64,000 bases of DNA from Agrypnia vestita (GCA_016648135.1 JADDOH010000524.1:434001-498000); one strand, 5' to 3'; positions 34,207 through 46,195 are shown, counted from the stretch's first letter. The notes: generated by a model not told the origin, from the letters alone. Program-made: numbers and translations.

Positions 34207-35714
34207 TAAATATCCATTTAGACGGCATAGTTTGATTTTTGTTTCGTAAATACTATCGAAGGTGTTACAAATAATAGTTTTTTATTTTTCGTTAACAGGT
34301 TTTCGTTACAAACATATATCGTATTCAACAGTGATATAATTAGACAGTGCCTTAGAACAACTACAAGAAATAAGTGAGGGTAAATGTGTCACCTCGAAAG
34401 TTTAACCCTAACAGAGTTAATAAACTCCCCAAAGCTTAAACAAAAAATGTCAAGATCTGCAAAAACTATATTTTAGATATATAGAACACGGTTAATTATT
34501 AAGTTTTTTGCAGTATTTTGACCTCCACCATCCAAAGTGTGAGGCTCTCGTTCATCTCCGTGGGACATTAGAATTTATAGAGTTTTAATTCATATTTTAC
34601 AATTATCTAAAATTATTATTAATTTTATTTTATATTTTTTATAACAGAAGTTGTATTTTCTCAAATTATAATTACATTTAATAAATTGGACAAATCCAAC
34701 TATTGCCTAACCCGAATGTCTCATTTTTCTATTTTATTAATTAACTTCTAAGTTAGTATTGTATTCAAAGTCCACGTTTAGCTAATATAGATAGAGAATA
34801 TACTTTTTCAATTTAATGCACAAATATTAAAAATAATTGTTAAAAGCAATTTTTATAATATATATAATATATATAAATATATATAATAGATATGATTAAA
34901 GGCTATTTTCAATAAATAAATAAAGTCTGTGAATAATTTAATTTAAGTATATTTTGTCGAATCTTCTTATGAGAAAATCTCGATTCCATTAGTCATTCTG
35001 TTTTATTACTAAAATAAATCATTGTAATGAATGTGGAGTAAAAAATAAAAATAAAACGACTTTGTATACTTCATTATTTGCATTAAATCACCTTGAAGGT
35101 TCATGGTTCGAATTTGATGTGGAACAAATCAAAGTGTATAAAATTGCATTCGCAATCTGTCTGATGACAAAATAAAATAAGGCGATGTGTCAGACGAATG
35201 TCAAATGGGTTTTTTTAATGTCGTTTAAAATTTATGCGCTATAAGTAAATATTCTGTATACAATTGGAAGTATTTTGAATTGTTTCGGAGATTAATGCAG
35301 TGTATTTCTTCCTTTATTGAAATAAATATTCTTACAATTTGTCATACGATTTTAGTTCTCACGGGTTAGAAAAATGGTTGTAAATATATATTGAATAGAA
35401 AGTGGCATCTGTTGATTCATTATATCGTGGTACACGTTACTGAAGGCAGCTTAATTTGGAAATTAATAATTTTATATTTCCGAAACCGAGGAAAAAATTT
35501 AATTTAAATCGTTACTGTGTCTTCGAAAAACTCAAATAATATAAAGAAATTATATAATACAACATACTTACGTACATATTTTAAATCGTATTTTTCTATT
35601 TTTGACATCGGAGAATTTATTTAGTGCTGTCTATTAATAAGGTTTTGAATTAAGTGATCAGAATCAGAAAAAAATTGATTAATCATTTTTCTAGAGTTAT
35701 GCACATATATAATA
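34207..35714. other. AT-rich intergenic sequence
   Basis: Includes a TA-rich run at 34860-34895. No gene, RNA or repeat boundary supported. Confidence 0.35.
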
Positions 35715-35980
35715 CTAGCCGTATACCCGTGAAAAATTACGGAACATGTTTTGCGTCTTTGCTAAGACCTGGTATATATTTATAATATATTTTTGATGGT
35801 CCACGGAGAGGCGGTGGTAGCAATGTACGTAGGGCGCTGCCTGCCACTTGCGTATCCCAGGTTCGCATCCGACTTCCAGTCGTGCACATTCGTTTTTATC
35901 CATGAATTCGAATGAAATTTCGGACATTACAGGAAGTTACGAGTAGACGGACAGACAGGCAACGAAATTATTATATTTGA
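35715..35980 (-). mobile_element. Helitron, 266 bp, with tRNA-like interior
   Basis: On the minus strand it starts TCAAATATAATAATTTCG after a host A (complement of 35981). It ends with a hairpin CCGT...ACGG and CTAG (35715-35718) before a host T. The interior (35805-35875, plus strand) has a B-box-like GGTTCGCATCC and a possible A box, so a SINE or tRNA-like sequence is carried inside. The 3' end closely matches 6421-6482. Confidence 0.65.
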
Positions 35981-36577
35981 TCGGCATACAATTAAAGTTG
36001 TTAAAAACACCGATAAGACCTATGTAAAAGACCTAGTTCGAAATATATTATTTAAATTTAAATACATGAATAAAAAATATTTAAAAAATAAAAATAAAAG
36101 GTGAATAATAATGATATTAATGTCAAAGAATAAAATAAATAAATTTAAAATTAATATTTTAACAGTATTAGTTGAACGAAAAGAAGTATTATTTATTGAT
36201 AACTGTATTATGTAGTGTATTTAAATTAAGCATGTCTTCTTGCTAATGATGTAAAAGTGATGACAAGACAAAGTAAGCAGTTAAATAAAGTAATCAGTAA
36301 TATTTTATACAATATATTCTGATCAATTCCAAGGCGTTATACGATCTACCTACATAAGTATTTATATAAAAATTTGGTCGTCCTAAATCTCAGGTATTTT
36401 ATTATTCTCTTGTATAATAAAATCTTTATGGAAAGCTTAATTGGCTATAACTAGATAATACATTTTTCGAAGTTGTCAATCTCATAATGGAACCCATAAG
36501 AGCGACAAATTTATTTATAACATTCAATTTCTTTGTAATTTTTCATCCATCCTACCCACTTTTAAATACAAAACTAA
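35981..36577. other. AT-rich intergenic sequence
   Basis: Nothing recognised. Confidence 0.35.
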
Positions 36578-36946
36578 TCAAATTGTAGGATTTTTTACCG
36601 AAATAAGTCGTGTGAAAAAAACATTTGTAAGATTACACGAACTTTCGAAAACGAGGAGCGAAGGGACCGTGTGGTCACGCACGCGGGAGATGGCCATCTG
36701 TTTTGGTCCAGGGTACGACTTATCACTCAGCATCTTATCTGAGGACCTGGTAACGCCATTACCGCCGGAACATACCGTGACCAGCCGCGACACAGCCTCC
36801 CCAGAGCCACACGCTTCTCCCAAATTTATCTCAAACTTAATTGCATAACGAGTTTTTAGGCGAAGTCGTCTCTCGTCGAATCGTGTTGCATCGAGAAAAG
36901 CTACGGAAAAATCAGAATACACATACGGCATTCTTAAAGGTGTCAA
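36578..36946. other. GC-richer block open on both strands
   Basis: A minus-strand frame of 122 codons (36578-36946) overlaps a plus-strand frame of 78 codons (36612-36848). Neither has a recognisable domain. The base composition differs from the flanks. It could be an exon, a conserved noncoding element or a repeat I do not know. Confidence 0.25.
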
Positions 36947-36967
36947 TAATGTGAAAGTATTATTAAT

Positions 36968-37012
36968 ATGCTAGCATACTGAGTATTGATTGAATACTCA
37001 GTATGCTAGCAT
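36968..37012. repeat. Perfect 20 bp stem-loop
   Basis: ATGCTAGCATACTGAGTATT (36968-36987) is exactly inverted at 36993-37012 with the 5 base loop GATTG. There is no U-run or coding context. It may be the core of a very small fold-back element. Confidence 0.75.
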
Positions 37013-38099
37013 TGATTTGGCAAACCGTTTTTGAATCAACTTTGTAATCATGCCATTTAACGTGTTTGAGGCTATAAAATATATTTTAATAATAATATTT
37101 GAGACGTGGTCATAACTCGTATGTGTTTGAGTTTTGAGAATAAAATAAGTATAGGTTAATTGGCACGTTTCTGCTATCTCGGTACCTTGTTACTTGGTTC
37201 ATGTTATTCAATAGTTCAAGAGAATGTAAGAGAGAAAGTTAAAGAGAAATTCCAAAGGTAAAAATATCCATAGGAGTAAGGATAGTATCCATAGATATGC
37301 AGCATCGTCATCATCATCACCATCATTTTCATTCCCCTATCCTTGGAGGTGAATATTCTTAGAATACTAGTACCTATTTAAATTTTTCATTCGGTATAGG
37401 TCTGAGAGCGCAGGAAGACAGACGCATTAAGAGTGTGATGTTGCCGTTGTATTCCATGGATATTTTATATTATAAATAGCTCCATTTACATGGCAGTGTG
37501 CAATTGAGCACAAAGCAAATTGTGTTCACACAACCCAAAACAAGTGAGCACAGCTCAAACAAAACAACGTCTATCTTTGGGAACGAGATATTCCAAGTCG
37601 AGGGATTCAGCTCCGGCGGATCTGGTCTGCTACCAATGGCTCACTTTAGAAAGTCATCAAGAACGTGGAAGATCAGAGAAGATATGCGCTAAATAGGTTG
37701 TGATGCCCCAATCAAAATAAATTTATTACCATGATTGAATAGATAAAAAAAGGCTTAACATTCATACACAAGAAATGCTGGGAGAATGAAATTACCGCAG
37801 CCTTGAGTCGCAAAGACCGGAAGATCTAAAGATCTGAGGGGTAAAAATCGTATGAAACTTGATTGACTCTGAACTTACTAATCATTATGGTCTAAACCAA
37901 TAATTATTTGCCCAATCGAGGTCACACTTTATTCCATGTCCCAAAATGCAGAACGGATGAAATGAATAGACACACGTATATAATAACGTTAAAGAATAAA
38001 ACGTAGTATGCAACTTTCAAATAAACTGAGCAATATCGATGTATTTAATGATAACATTTAAAGCATCAGACAGAAGATCGCTTCCATATAAGATATTCA
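37013..38099. other. Intergenic sequence
   Basis: Contains an imperfect CAT triplet run (37303-37328). A 64-codon plus frame at 37498-37692 has no recognised domain. Nothing else supported. Confidence 0.3.
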
Positions 38100-38478
38100 A
38101 CTTTGTGGTGAATGGAGCAATATGTCGTGTAATTATTAATAAAATGTAATACTCTTATTTCGGGATGAGGTTGCTCCAAGTAAAGACTTCGTTCTCGTAA
38201 GTATTTATTCGGTAACAATACTAGTTTAGACAATCGTTTATACAGTAAGATGCGGTCTCGATAACAATGGTAGTAAAAAGAGTCTCGACTCGACATTCGT
38301 GCGCCCTTTTATACATTCTCTCTCTCTGTCATGCAGTCTCTTTCTGGCGTCGCGACATACGTTCCTCAGATCTATTACATAAAACAATCATTATTTTGTG
38401 ATCATGACTACCCTGATTACCTGATTAGAGCATAAAAAAAGAGAAAAAGATCTTGAAGGGTATGCTTTTTGCACAGTT
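38100..38478 (-). promoter_or_regulatory. LTR-like promoter region
   Basis: Minus strand: TATAAAAG (38306-38313), about 100 bp downstream an AATAAA signal (38204-38209), and a terminal-looking TTAATAATTACACGACA (about 38123-38139). TATA box and polyadenylation signal within about 100 bp is typical of the R region of an LTR. No second LTR, primer-binding site or gag-pol is visible, so this may be a solo LTR or an ordinary promoter. Confidence 0.35.
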
Positions 38479-38721
38479 TCAATACTCGATGACCGATGAA
38501 GACACAATCTGTCTATTGCTTTTGATATTGACTTGGTCTACAGCGATCCACCTGCCGCCTACGGAATTGCCATGAAGGTATATCTTAGTTTTCATTCCTC
38601 TGGCATTTACAAGTGTCAAAGATCCCTCATCTTGAAGATCTCGTGAGAATTGAGATTTTCTTACACGTAGGACGTTAAGAATATCCCTTACCGCGACACT
38701 TGGTCTAATAATATTGCTCAT
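38479..38721 (-). CDS. Unidentified reading frame of 80 codons
   Basis: ATG at 38721. The sequence includes SVAVRDILNVLRVRKSQFSR and GMKTKIYLHGNSVGGRWIAV, which looks protein-like but matches no domain I know. It ends just upstream of the LTR-like region on the same strand, so it could be the last part of a decayed element protein. Length and AT-rich background also allow chance. Confidence 0.25.
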   Translation of the reverse strand: MSNIIRPSVAVRDILNVLRVRKSQFSRDLQDEGSLTLVNARGMKTKIYLHGNSVGGRWIAVDQVNIKSNRQIVSSSVIEY

Positions 38722-39547
38722 TGCACCATTGGTGATAATTGAAATATATTTTGGAATATTTCGATGACTTTTATAGGCATAATAAATTAAAATATTATTT
38801 ATTATATTTATTTTAATACAGAATGGAGCACAATTTACGAAGATAATCCTCCTTTCTGATTAATGTTTATAAAGTAGTCTTAAAACGGAATTTGTAATGA
38901 GGTTGTACGTGTGATATAACATATACTTTTGAGAGTTAAGTTACATGAAATATTTCATTTCACAAATCTAACAAAATTTCAAATAAATGCTTAATTTATA
39001 GCCATATTTTGACATTTTGGGAATTTCGTGAAAATAACACCACACGCCATAATGAGTCTCATTAATTATGTATAAATACACATCAATTGATATTAAGATA
39101 GGAATTTGTTTATTGATTTGACATTTAATCCGTCATAAATCATCGTCCCGCCAGTTTGACAATAATAATTACACGTTTGAAATTAATATTTTATGTGTTT
39201 TCCGTTGATTTCGCATTGACACGACTTTCTCGGAGCCGGCGCAGAAGTGAATTTTAATCTCGTCTTTCGCCATTTGCATCTTTTGCAACTTCCTCGCGGA
39301 CCGCCGTTTCTTCAATAATTAATAAATGTTCCGCGAAGTACGGTTGGCCAATGTGTTGTGGCGTCCGAGTCTGCATTAATTAAATAAAAAAATGTAATAA
39401 AAACATAAACGTGACAAGAATACATCCGCGCGGTTGCGAATATTTGTACTCAAGTTTTTTAGTGACCGGTTCCGTGCATTATATGATCGGGGATAGGTTT
39501 TTCAACATTATTTAGGGCGTGTTAGTATCAAAAGTACTCATAATGCA
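38722..39547. other. Intergenic; mixed-composition block at 39120-39450
   Basis: 39120-39450 is repeat-free with GC-rich patches (39232-39243, 39295-39305) between AATTAATAAA and ATTAATTAAAT runs. This resembles conserved noncoding blocks but is unproven. Confidence 0.25.
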
Positions 39548-39592
39548 CTAGCTTTTCATACCCGGCGTTGCACGGGTAAAGGATTAAGTTAA
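39548..39592 (-). mobile_element. Helitron 3' end
   Basis: Minus strand: ACCCGTGCAACGCCGGGT hairpin, ATGAAAAG, CTAG (39548-39551), host T. This is the same terminal hairpin as the complete Helitron at 46196-46593. The 5' end was not found. Confidence 0.6.
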
Positions 39593-39642
39593 TCTGTGGG
39601 TATCAGCATTGTTTTTAATATCAGCATCAGCAACAATTTGAT

Positions 39643-40320
39643 TTTTACTCCCATTATATCAACTCGTGGCGTCTGCTTGCTCGCCGTCAACAAAAACTTT
39701 GGATCGATTTTTGACCCTTTTCCCGTGATCCAATCGAGCTGAAACTTGGCAAGCAGACTCGTGGCGATGATCAAGAGGATCTATCAAATTTTCGTTAAAA
39801 AATAATAATTATAGTATAATTTCGGATTTTTAGAAATTTTATTGTTTTTTTCCAATTCGAATCATTAGAAAAGTTTGATTAGCAACGGCGCGGCGGCCCG
39901 ATAACGTCGCGGAATATTTTCTAAGTTTGAATTACTCCGTCGGTATAATAGGTACATCACTACGACTTTCGAAAATTTACAAGACAATTGGTTCACAGAT
40001 GACAGCAAAATTGGGTTTTTTGGGAAAAAATCAAATAAAAATTTATTTCTTTTAGATTTCTGCTTAGTTTTGAAGAATTCTACATTACTCAAATCTGATT
40101 CTGACTAAATCATTTGACGTTGGAAATTCATAAGTTGGATATTGATGATAATTGAATCTATCAAAATCTTGACATTTCAAAACATCTGAAATTTTAGAAA
40201 TATATTAAATTTCTGTAAGTTTAGTGTTATGTTATATGTTTTAATTCGTCTTTAATTATTGTTATATTTTACAAAGAAAGGGAGTATAGTAGAAGCTTGG
40301 TTTTTACGGGTTACTTTTTT
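39643..40320 (-). mobile_element. Repeat A, longest uninterrupted copy (about 680 bp)
   Basis: Starts TTTTTACTCCC and ends AAAGAAAGGGAGTATAG, then TTTTTACGGGTTAC. The interior runs GACCCTTTTCCCGTGATCC, GAGCTGAAACTTGGCAAGC, GTCGCGGAATATTTTCTAAG and GTTATGTTATATGTTTTAAT in the same order as the other copies. No coding frame. It defines the uninterrupted sequence into which the Penelope element inserted at 30736. Confidence 0.65.
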
Positions 40321-41093
40321 AATGCTTACATTCAAGTCGTAATGTGTTCGTTGAAGGCGGGCCCTAGCGCAAGTTACGTGGAGTTTAACCAATCAAAGAC
40401 AATTATACAAAAAAAGCTGTCAGTTGTTTCCTCATTCGATTGTTTTGTCAACATAAAATGATTGGACGCTAGTGAATTATTGTGTGATGTGCGCCGCGTA
40501 GTGTACCTTATTATAACAAATAAACCTTATTCAAATTCATACTGCCTCCTCCACTGAAAATTATTTATAAGCCTTCCCGAAATAGACTCCGAGCTGAAAA
40601 GGCATATCAGCTTTTGTTTTAAAATATAACTTACCATTAATTAGGTTCCAATATTAATGAAAGTCTATCATCAGCCCACAATAAATAACCATTTTTTCTT
40701 TTAATAAATATTACGTGCAAGACAGACAGACGTGCACACATATTATTGGTTAATTAATTTCGTTTTATGTTTATAAAATCTTAAGAATGTTAGTGATTAT
40801 CTTCTTCTTTCTTTATAAATAAAAACGAATGTTTGTATGTTTGTTCTCTATTGGCTTCGCGTACCATTTCTCCGATTGAGCTGAAACTTTGTACAGCTAT
40901 TATTGGCTGGATTGAAGGGATTTATTGATAAAAACTTTAAACGTTCTGGATTATTTAGAGATGATTATTGAAAAAATTATAAAACGAAAATATGTAACAT
41001 ATATGTATACTTATACTGTAGAGGTAAAGTATATTTTGTTGACAAAAAATAACACAATTATTATCTATAACTTGTCTTTTATTCAAAATAATA
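40321..41093. other. Intergenic; Helitron-like sequence near 40800-40930
   Basis: 40821-40930 has GTTTGTATGTTTGTTCTCTA and GAGCTGAAACTTTGTAC, phrases common in short insect Helitrons, but no TC start or CTAG end was found. Confidence 0.3.
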
Positions 41094-42358
41094 TTAGGTC
41101 CTTACATATGAAATTGGCGTTTAGTATGGGAGGAACATACAGCCGATTTTTTTTTATTATAATATATTTATTTAATCAAAGTATGTACCATTGCTATCTA
41201 TGCACTTTTGCCATCTCATAGGTAGTTCATCGATCCCTTTACTAAAAAAACCATTCGGACGGGAATCAATAAAATCTTTGAAGGCGGTTTGGACTGCCCC
41301 ATCGGAGTTGAATTTTTTCCTTTGCAAGAAGTCATCCAAATTTCGAAAAAAATGGTAATCTGTTGGAGCAAGGTCCGGACATTCCAATTGAAGCTCCTCT
41401 AATTTGGTAGCCGTCTGTTGTGCAGTGTGTGGTCTATCGTTATCATGAAGCAGCAGTGGCCTAGAGCGATTAACCAGCCTCGGTTGTTTAGCAGCTAGCT
41501 TTTCCATCATGGTTTGCAGTTGCTGACAATAGACATCTGCCGTAATCGTCTGGCCAGATTTAAGAAAGTTGTAGTGAACGACACCAGCACTAGTCCACCA
41601 AACGCTCACAAGTAACTTTTTTGGAGTCAATTTTTGTTTGGGGCATGGTTTGGCTGGTTCGGCAGGGTACAGCCATTGCGATGAGCGCTACCGATTATCG
41701 TACAGGATCCACTTTTCATCACAGGTAATGATTCGATTTAAAATCCTTTCATTATTGTGCCGGTTGAGTAATGCAACGCAGCAGTCAACGTGCGTTTGTT
41801 GATTTGCTTCACTTAATTCGTGAGGTACCCACCTTTCAAGCTTTTTCACCTTACGAATTTGCTTCAAGTGGATTAAAACAGTTTTATCACTAACACCGCA
41901 GCCTGCAGCTAACTCGGATGCGGTTTGCGATAGATCCGCTTCCACAATAGCCTTCAATTCTTCATTATCAACTTTGGTCTCCGGCCATCCACGGGGCTTG
42001 TTCTGCAGGTCAAAATTTCCAGAACGAAAACGTTGGAACCAAAAACGCACTGTGTTTTCTTTTGCGGCACCGTCGCCATACACATCATTAATCCTTCGAG
42101 CCGTTTCTGCAGCACTGGTGCCACGGTGGAACTCGTACTCATAAATAACGCGATATTTCAAGTTTTTCATTTTGTAAACTGAGTGACGCAAATAAAAAAA
42201 CAATTGAGGAAAAAAGAAATGAATTATAATTTTCAAAACACAAATACATGAGTAAATAGCTGTATAAATTTGGATTTGGAATTCCTAACCAAAGAGAAGA
42301 TATTTGAGATCAAATTTGCCAGTACGGCAAAACGCCAATTTCATATGTAAGGACCTAA
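41094..42358 (-). mobile_element. mariner element, cecropia-like, 1265 bp
   Basis: TA target duplications (41092-41093 and 42359-42360) flank near-identical inverted ends beginning TTAGGTCCTTACATATGAAA and continuing TTGGCGTTT. The length is normal for mariner. The transposase gene occupies the minus strand. The protein resembles the cecropia subfamily (the group that includes human Hsmar1) from memory of its conserved blocks. Both ends are well preserved, while the gene is not. Confidence 0.9.
41172..42170 (-). pseudogene. mariner transposase, inactivated
   Basis: Starts at MKNLKYRVIYEYEF (42170) and stays in one frame for 332 codons to NGTYFD. N-terminal helix-turn-helix region: residues 1-110. 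In the minor-groove linker the usual GRP reads GWP. Catalytic residues: D151 in TCDEKW, D243 in LLHDNDRPHTA, D271 in PDLAPTDYHFF. Two lesions are obvious. There is an in-frame TAG at residue 161 (41688-41690) right after YDNR. There is also a loss of seven residues between the second and third Asp, so spacing is 27 rather than the 34 of DD34D. The segment usually reading VLPHPPYS is reduced to one Cys. An upstream in-frame ATG at 42236 is probably not the start. Confidence 0.9.
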
Positions 42359-44778
42359 TATCATGCAAGGTATGAAAACATGACTCATTATTAGAAAGTG
42401 TCGTTTTTTCTGGAAAGTGGAATTCAGTTGGTAATTCATGATATTTTGATTATTTTTATACAAGTCACATTCAGATAAATAACGTACTACTTCCATAACT
42501 CTTATGATATTTGGTACTTATTAATATTTTTCACTGTATTAGGAATATGAATAATTGAAAAAAACTTCTGTTAATGAATTTTAAAGAAAAATAATAATTA
42601 CATGTAGGTAAATGTTTAGTTTTAGCTTTTTATTCAGCCCTAATGAAAGAATACTCTTAGTTGTGAAACCGGTTGCTTTACATAATACTTTTGTGGTTGT
42701 ACACTAAGTTATTTATTTCATCGTTATAAAATTATCAAATAACTGACGTACTTTTGTTGCACCGTTTACATTCATAACGATAAGTCACTTCCGTAACTAA
42801 AATAATTATATGTTTGATTAAATTCTTTTTTAAAATAAAAGAGATCGAAAATTATTCTTTTTGCATACATAACATTAATTTATATATTAAACACCAACCG
42901 GTTTCGGTATAGCAATGACTAGCCGATAATGAGGCCCGGGCGCCAGAGCGTGACACGTCAATCAGCGCGCGGCTCATGCTACAAGCCAGGGTCGTTATTA
43001 ACTATTATTATGTCCCGTGATTATTCAACGGTTTACGGCTAGTTAAGCAATAGGATTATCTTACGTTACGAAGTTATTTATATTTTAATTAAAATAGTTA
43101 ACCACAACGATAGTGCTTTAAATATTATAACTATATTTTTTTGTGATTAAGCAGAAAATTATATTATAGGTTCACTCATGAGTTCACACATTATTTAACG
43201 AAAGTATATACCACTCTTATATAACAAATAAAAAAGGCAGGTTCAGAATTGGTATGTTAATGAGTGGGTACCCAGTTCCGCACGAATTTCTAATATGACC
43301 TAAAAAGAAGAAACTACATAGGCAGAAGTCGTATTATTTTATTTATTTTGTTCGTGAATACAATAAACTTGGGTACTTCTGTATGCATCGACGATATTTT
43401 GAGTGTTTTACAAAAATAATACAAGTGACATACTATTTTTAAAATTTTATTATTTCATCTCTTACTGTGGTAAACTATAACTCTATATTGATACTGATAA
43501 AAAAATGTATTATACTGCGCGAATCTTTTGGGGTCTTATCTATAGTGGCCCCCTATGCACCGGATTGAATTAGTGAAGCCACTGCGAAAGCACATAATTA
43601 TGTTGTGTTAACATTACTACATATTTGTTCCATTCAAAAATACATACAATTAGATTAATAGTACGTCAATTGGTAAATAACGTAAATTACTAAAGTGTAC
43701 TTTAGATAACTCTGAAAGTCAGTCATCAGACACAGAGAATGAATCGTCCGTTCTGTGCTCTAGACGAACATTGTCTGATTTTATTATTTTGTACGAGTTG
43801 GCACATAAATGACTTTTAACTGCCAGAACTCGTGGGATAGAAGAATTCCATTTAAAAACGAAAAAGTTAAGCGTTATGTCATAGGTGCCAATCCTTTATA
43901 CATTTATATATATTTAAGATGTATAGAATATGTTTTCTTGTCATACGTACGTCAATTAATATTACGGGACGTTTTCAAGCTCCACATTTTTCATGAGTAT
44001 GGAATTTCCCTAAATTATTATGGTTCTAATGAACGAAAATGATTTAGGTTTCTTCAACAATTGAATATGAATGTTTTTTGGCTCGTGGAGTAATGTTTTG
44101 AACTACGTACCAAAAAGTACATAAGTACATACTTTATCAGCCTACCGCTTTGTTGTGCTATGTACTCGTACGATTGCATTTGATTGATTCTTAAAATTTT
44201 TACGTTTAACTGTCCTATATATGGTTTCTGACTTTTAACCAATTTTAAATCAATTTCTCTATAAAAGGGGCGTGAAACACTACATTAGCTCCCCAACCCA
44301 AAAATTGATAGTAGGAAACTATAAAATCTTCAATCACAACTATTATCATAGTTAAATTATTTCTGTTCATGTAGTTATAAAGAAATTATTTAATTTTTAC
44401 AATTATGTTATTACCATCTTAATTGTAATTTACAACGAATTGACAGCTGTATGCTATTGGGACGAGATTCTTTAGATTTAGCGTTTTTTGTTTACAGTTG
44501 GGACAAAGTTCGGAGCGTTCCGATCAGAGCTGTCTGTTTATTATTTATAAATCATGATTCACTGTCCTCGGCAAAACATCCAGGTTTAATTAATGAAGGT
44601 AATTCGAGAGGTAGAACAAGTTGCCTTATCGTTTTGAAAACCATTAAACTAATATCATTGAAGTTAATCACAATAATGCAATATTAATGTTCAAATGCTT
44701 TTTCTTATATGAACGAATTGAATACTCAATTTTTTTTAAATTTTGTAACAGTTGAGATTCTAATGATAATATTATTAT
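42359..44778. other. Intergenic; possible regulatory block at 42890-43060
   Basis: 42645-42690 and 42895-42915 contain CGGTTTC/GAAACCGG tracts that look like decayed Penelope-type termini. 42920-43060 is GC-richer and repeat-free. No coding frame is recognised in this 2.4 kb. Confidence 0.3.
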
Positions 44779-44797
44779 TACCTAACCTAACCTAACC
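44779..44797 (-). repeat. Short interstitial telomere-type repeat
   Basis: ACCTAACCTAACCTAACC lies here, that is three to four TTAGG units on the minus strand. TTAGG is the standard insect telomere unit. The run is too short to be a telomere and may have been added at a repaired break. Confidence 0.6.
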
Positions 44798-44896
44798 AAT
44801 TTTATTACTGTATAAATAACATCAACTGCAACATACCATCTCACCACACCAAGATATGATATAGGTGGGCGGTGTTTTTTGTTTGAAGATAAAAAC

Positions 44897-45049
44897 AAAT
44901 TTATTTTAAAAATGTTCTTAGGTTTTCACGGTCGCTCAGAATCTTCAGGTTTGTGTTTTCTGGTGTATTATGCCGGCTTGGAAGGCCGGAAAGGTCGTAA
45001 TAACACGACATAATACCCCAGAAAACACAAACCTGAAAATATATTTTAA
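44897..45049. mobile_element. Snap-back Penelope insertion
   Basis: Left flank AAATTTATTTTAA (44897-44909) and right flank AAATATATTTTAA (45037-45049) form a 13 bp duplication with one mismatch. Inside, the family end (AATGTTCTTAGGTTTTCACG) leads into GGTTTGTGTTTTCTGG, a short centre around GGCTTGGAAGGCC, and back out through CCAGAAAACACAAACC. The right arm lacks the outer 30-odd bases. No coding sequence. Confidence 0.75.
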
Positions 45050-46195
45050 CTTAGGAACGTTGATCTACAAAAAACTTATAATAATAATATATATACAAAA
45101 AATATAATAATTTTTTAATTCCTTTTATTTTCCCTCAAGTATCCATGAAAAATCAAACAAAATAACTTCATAATTTATTATTAAAATAACAAACAAAATT
45201 ATCCAATTTTCAGTAATAATATATATGTTTCTTGTATGCAAAAATGCCGAAAAAAACTTGCTAATGTAGCTCCCTCCGTTTATACCTACCTATCTGTTAC
45301 GCTTCACGGTTGATAATTTTTGGTATGGGGTCACTTTATTTGACACACCTATTTATATAATCATGAATTTTTCCACACCATACAGGCTTTTACTAAAGTG
45401 GCCATAATTTTGTTCACACTTTCAGCATGGATGCTTTTCCACTCTTCCAGTCCAACGATTCCACTGTCGGCGAGCCAGGATCGATATTCAAATTTGACCT
45501 CTCTCTCAGCCTTTTCGTGACACCTCGGGGCACAGGGCGCTTTGATCAATGTCAGGAACCCTAGTGACAGAGGGGCCGATTGTCATTCGAAGATTTAACT
45601 AGGAGTTTAGATAAATACTTGAAGGGATGCTCATGAACTACGAATGCTCACCACTAACCAGCAGCAACGACGACTTCGAGGGCATCTCTTGGATAGTAAC
45701 AAACACGACTGGGCGTCTTCCGATATTTGTACAATATTTAAAGTATTACAGCGACACGTTGTGCCCTGGAACAACAAGGAATAGTTTGAAATTTACACAA
45801 AACAGATATTTTTGATGCATTGGCGTACTGTTTTGTTGTCTGTTTATTTAAAATAATCAAATCAATAAGCAAACGGAAAAATCTATCCATCGAAAAAAGA
45901 TTTGGTTACCACCGGGATACGAACTTAGACCACGCGTTTCCTGGGAACAGCGACACCATATTTACTCTTGTGTAAATGATTAATCTATTATTTAATTTTT
46001 GAATAGCCATCAAATTTGTATCGCAATGAGTCCAAAATGTTTGAGTATCATCTAGCCTTTAAAAATCTCGAATATTCTTGATGCAACTAATAAGTATATA
46101 CACATATATATTTTAATGAATACACAAATTGCGTAACTTCAGAATAAAATCTATATATCCTCCAGACTCACTCTACGTATACATACTTTAAATTA
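45050..46195. other. Intergenic; unidentified 62-codon minus frame at 45361-45549
   Basis: The minus frame 45361-45549 contains VKFEYRSWLADSGIVGLEEW and is protein-like but unidentified. A decayed tRNA-like tract (GGGATACGAACTTAGACC) is at 45912-45929. Nothing else is supported. Confidence 0.25.

Noticed and set aside
42170..42236. Upstream start for the mariner transposase
   Set aside because: The 22 extra residues are Phe-rich, unlike the family N-terminus; the next ATG gives the usual start.
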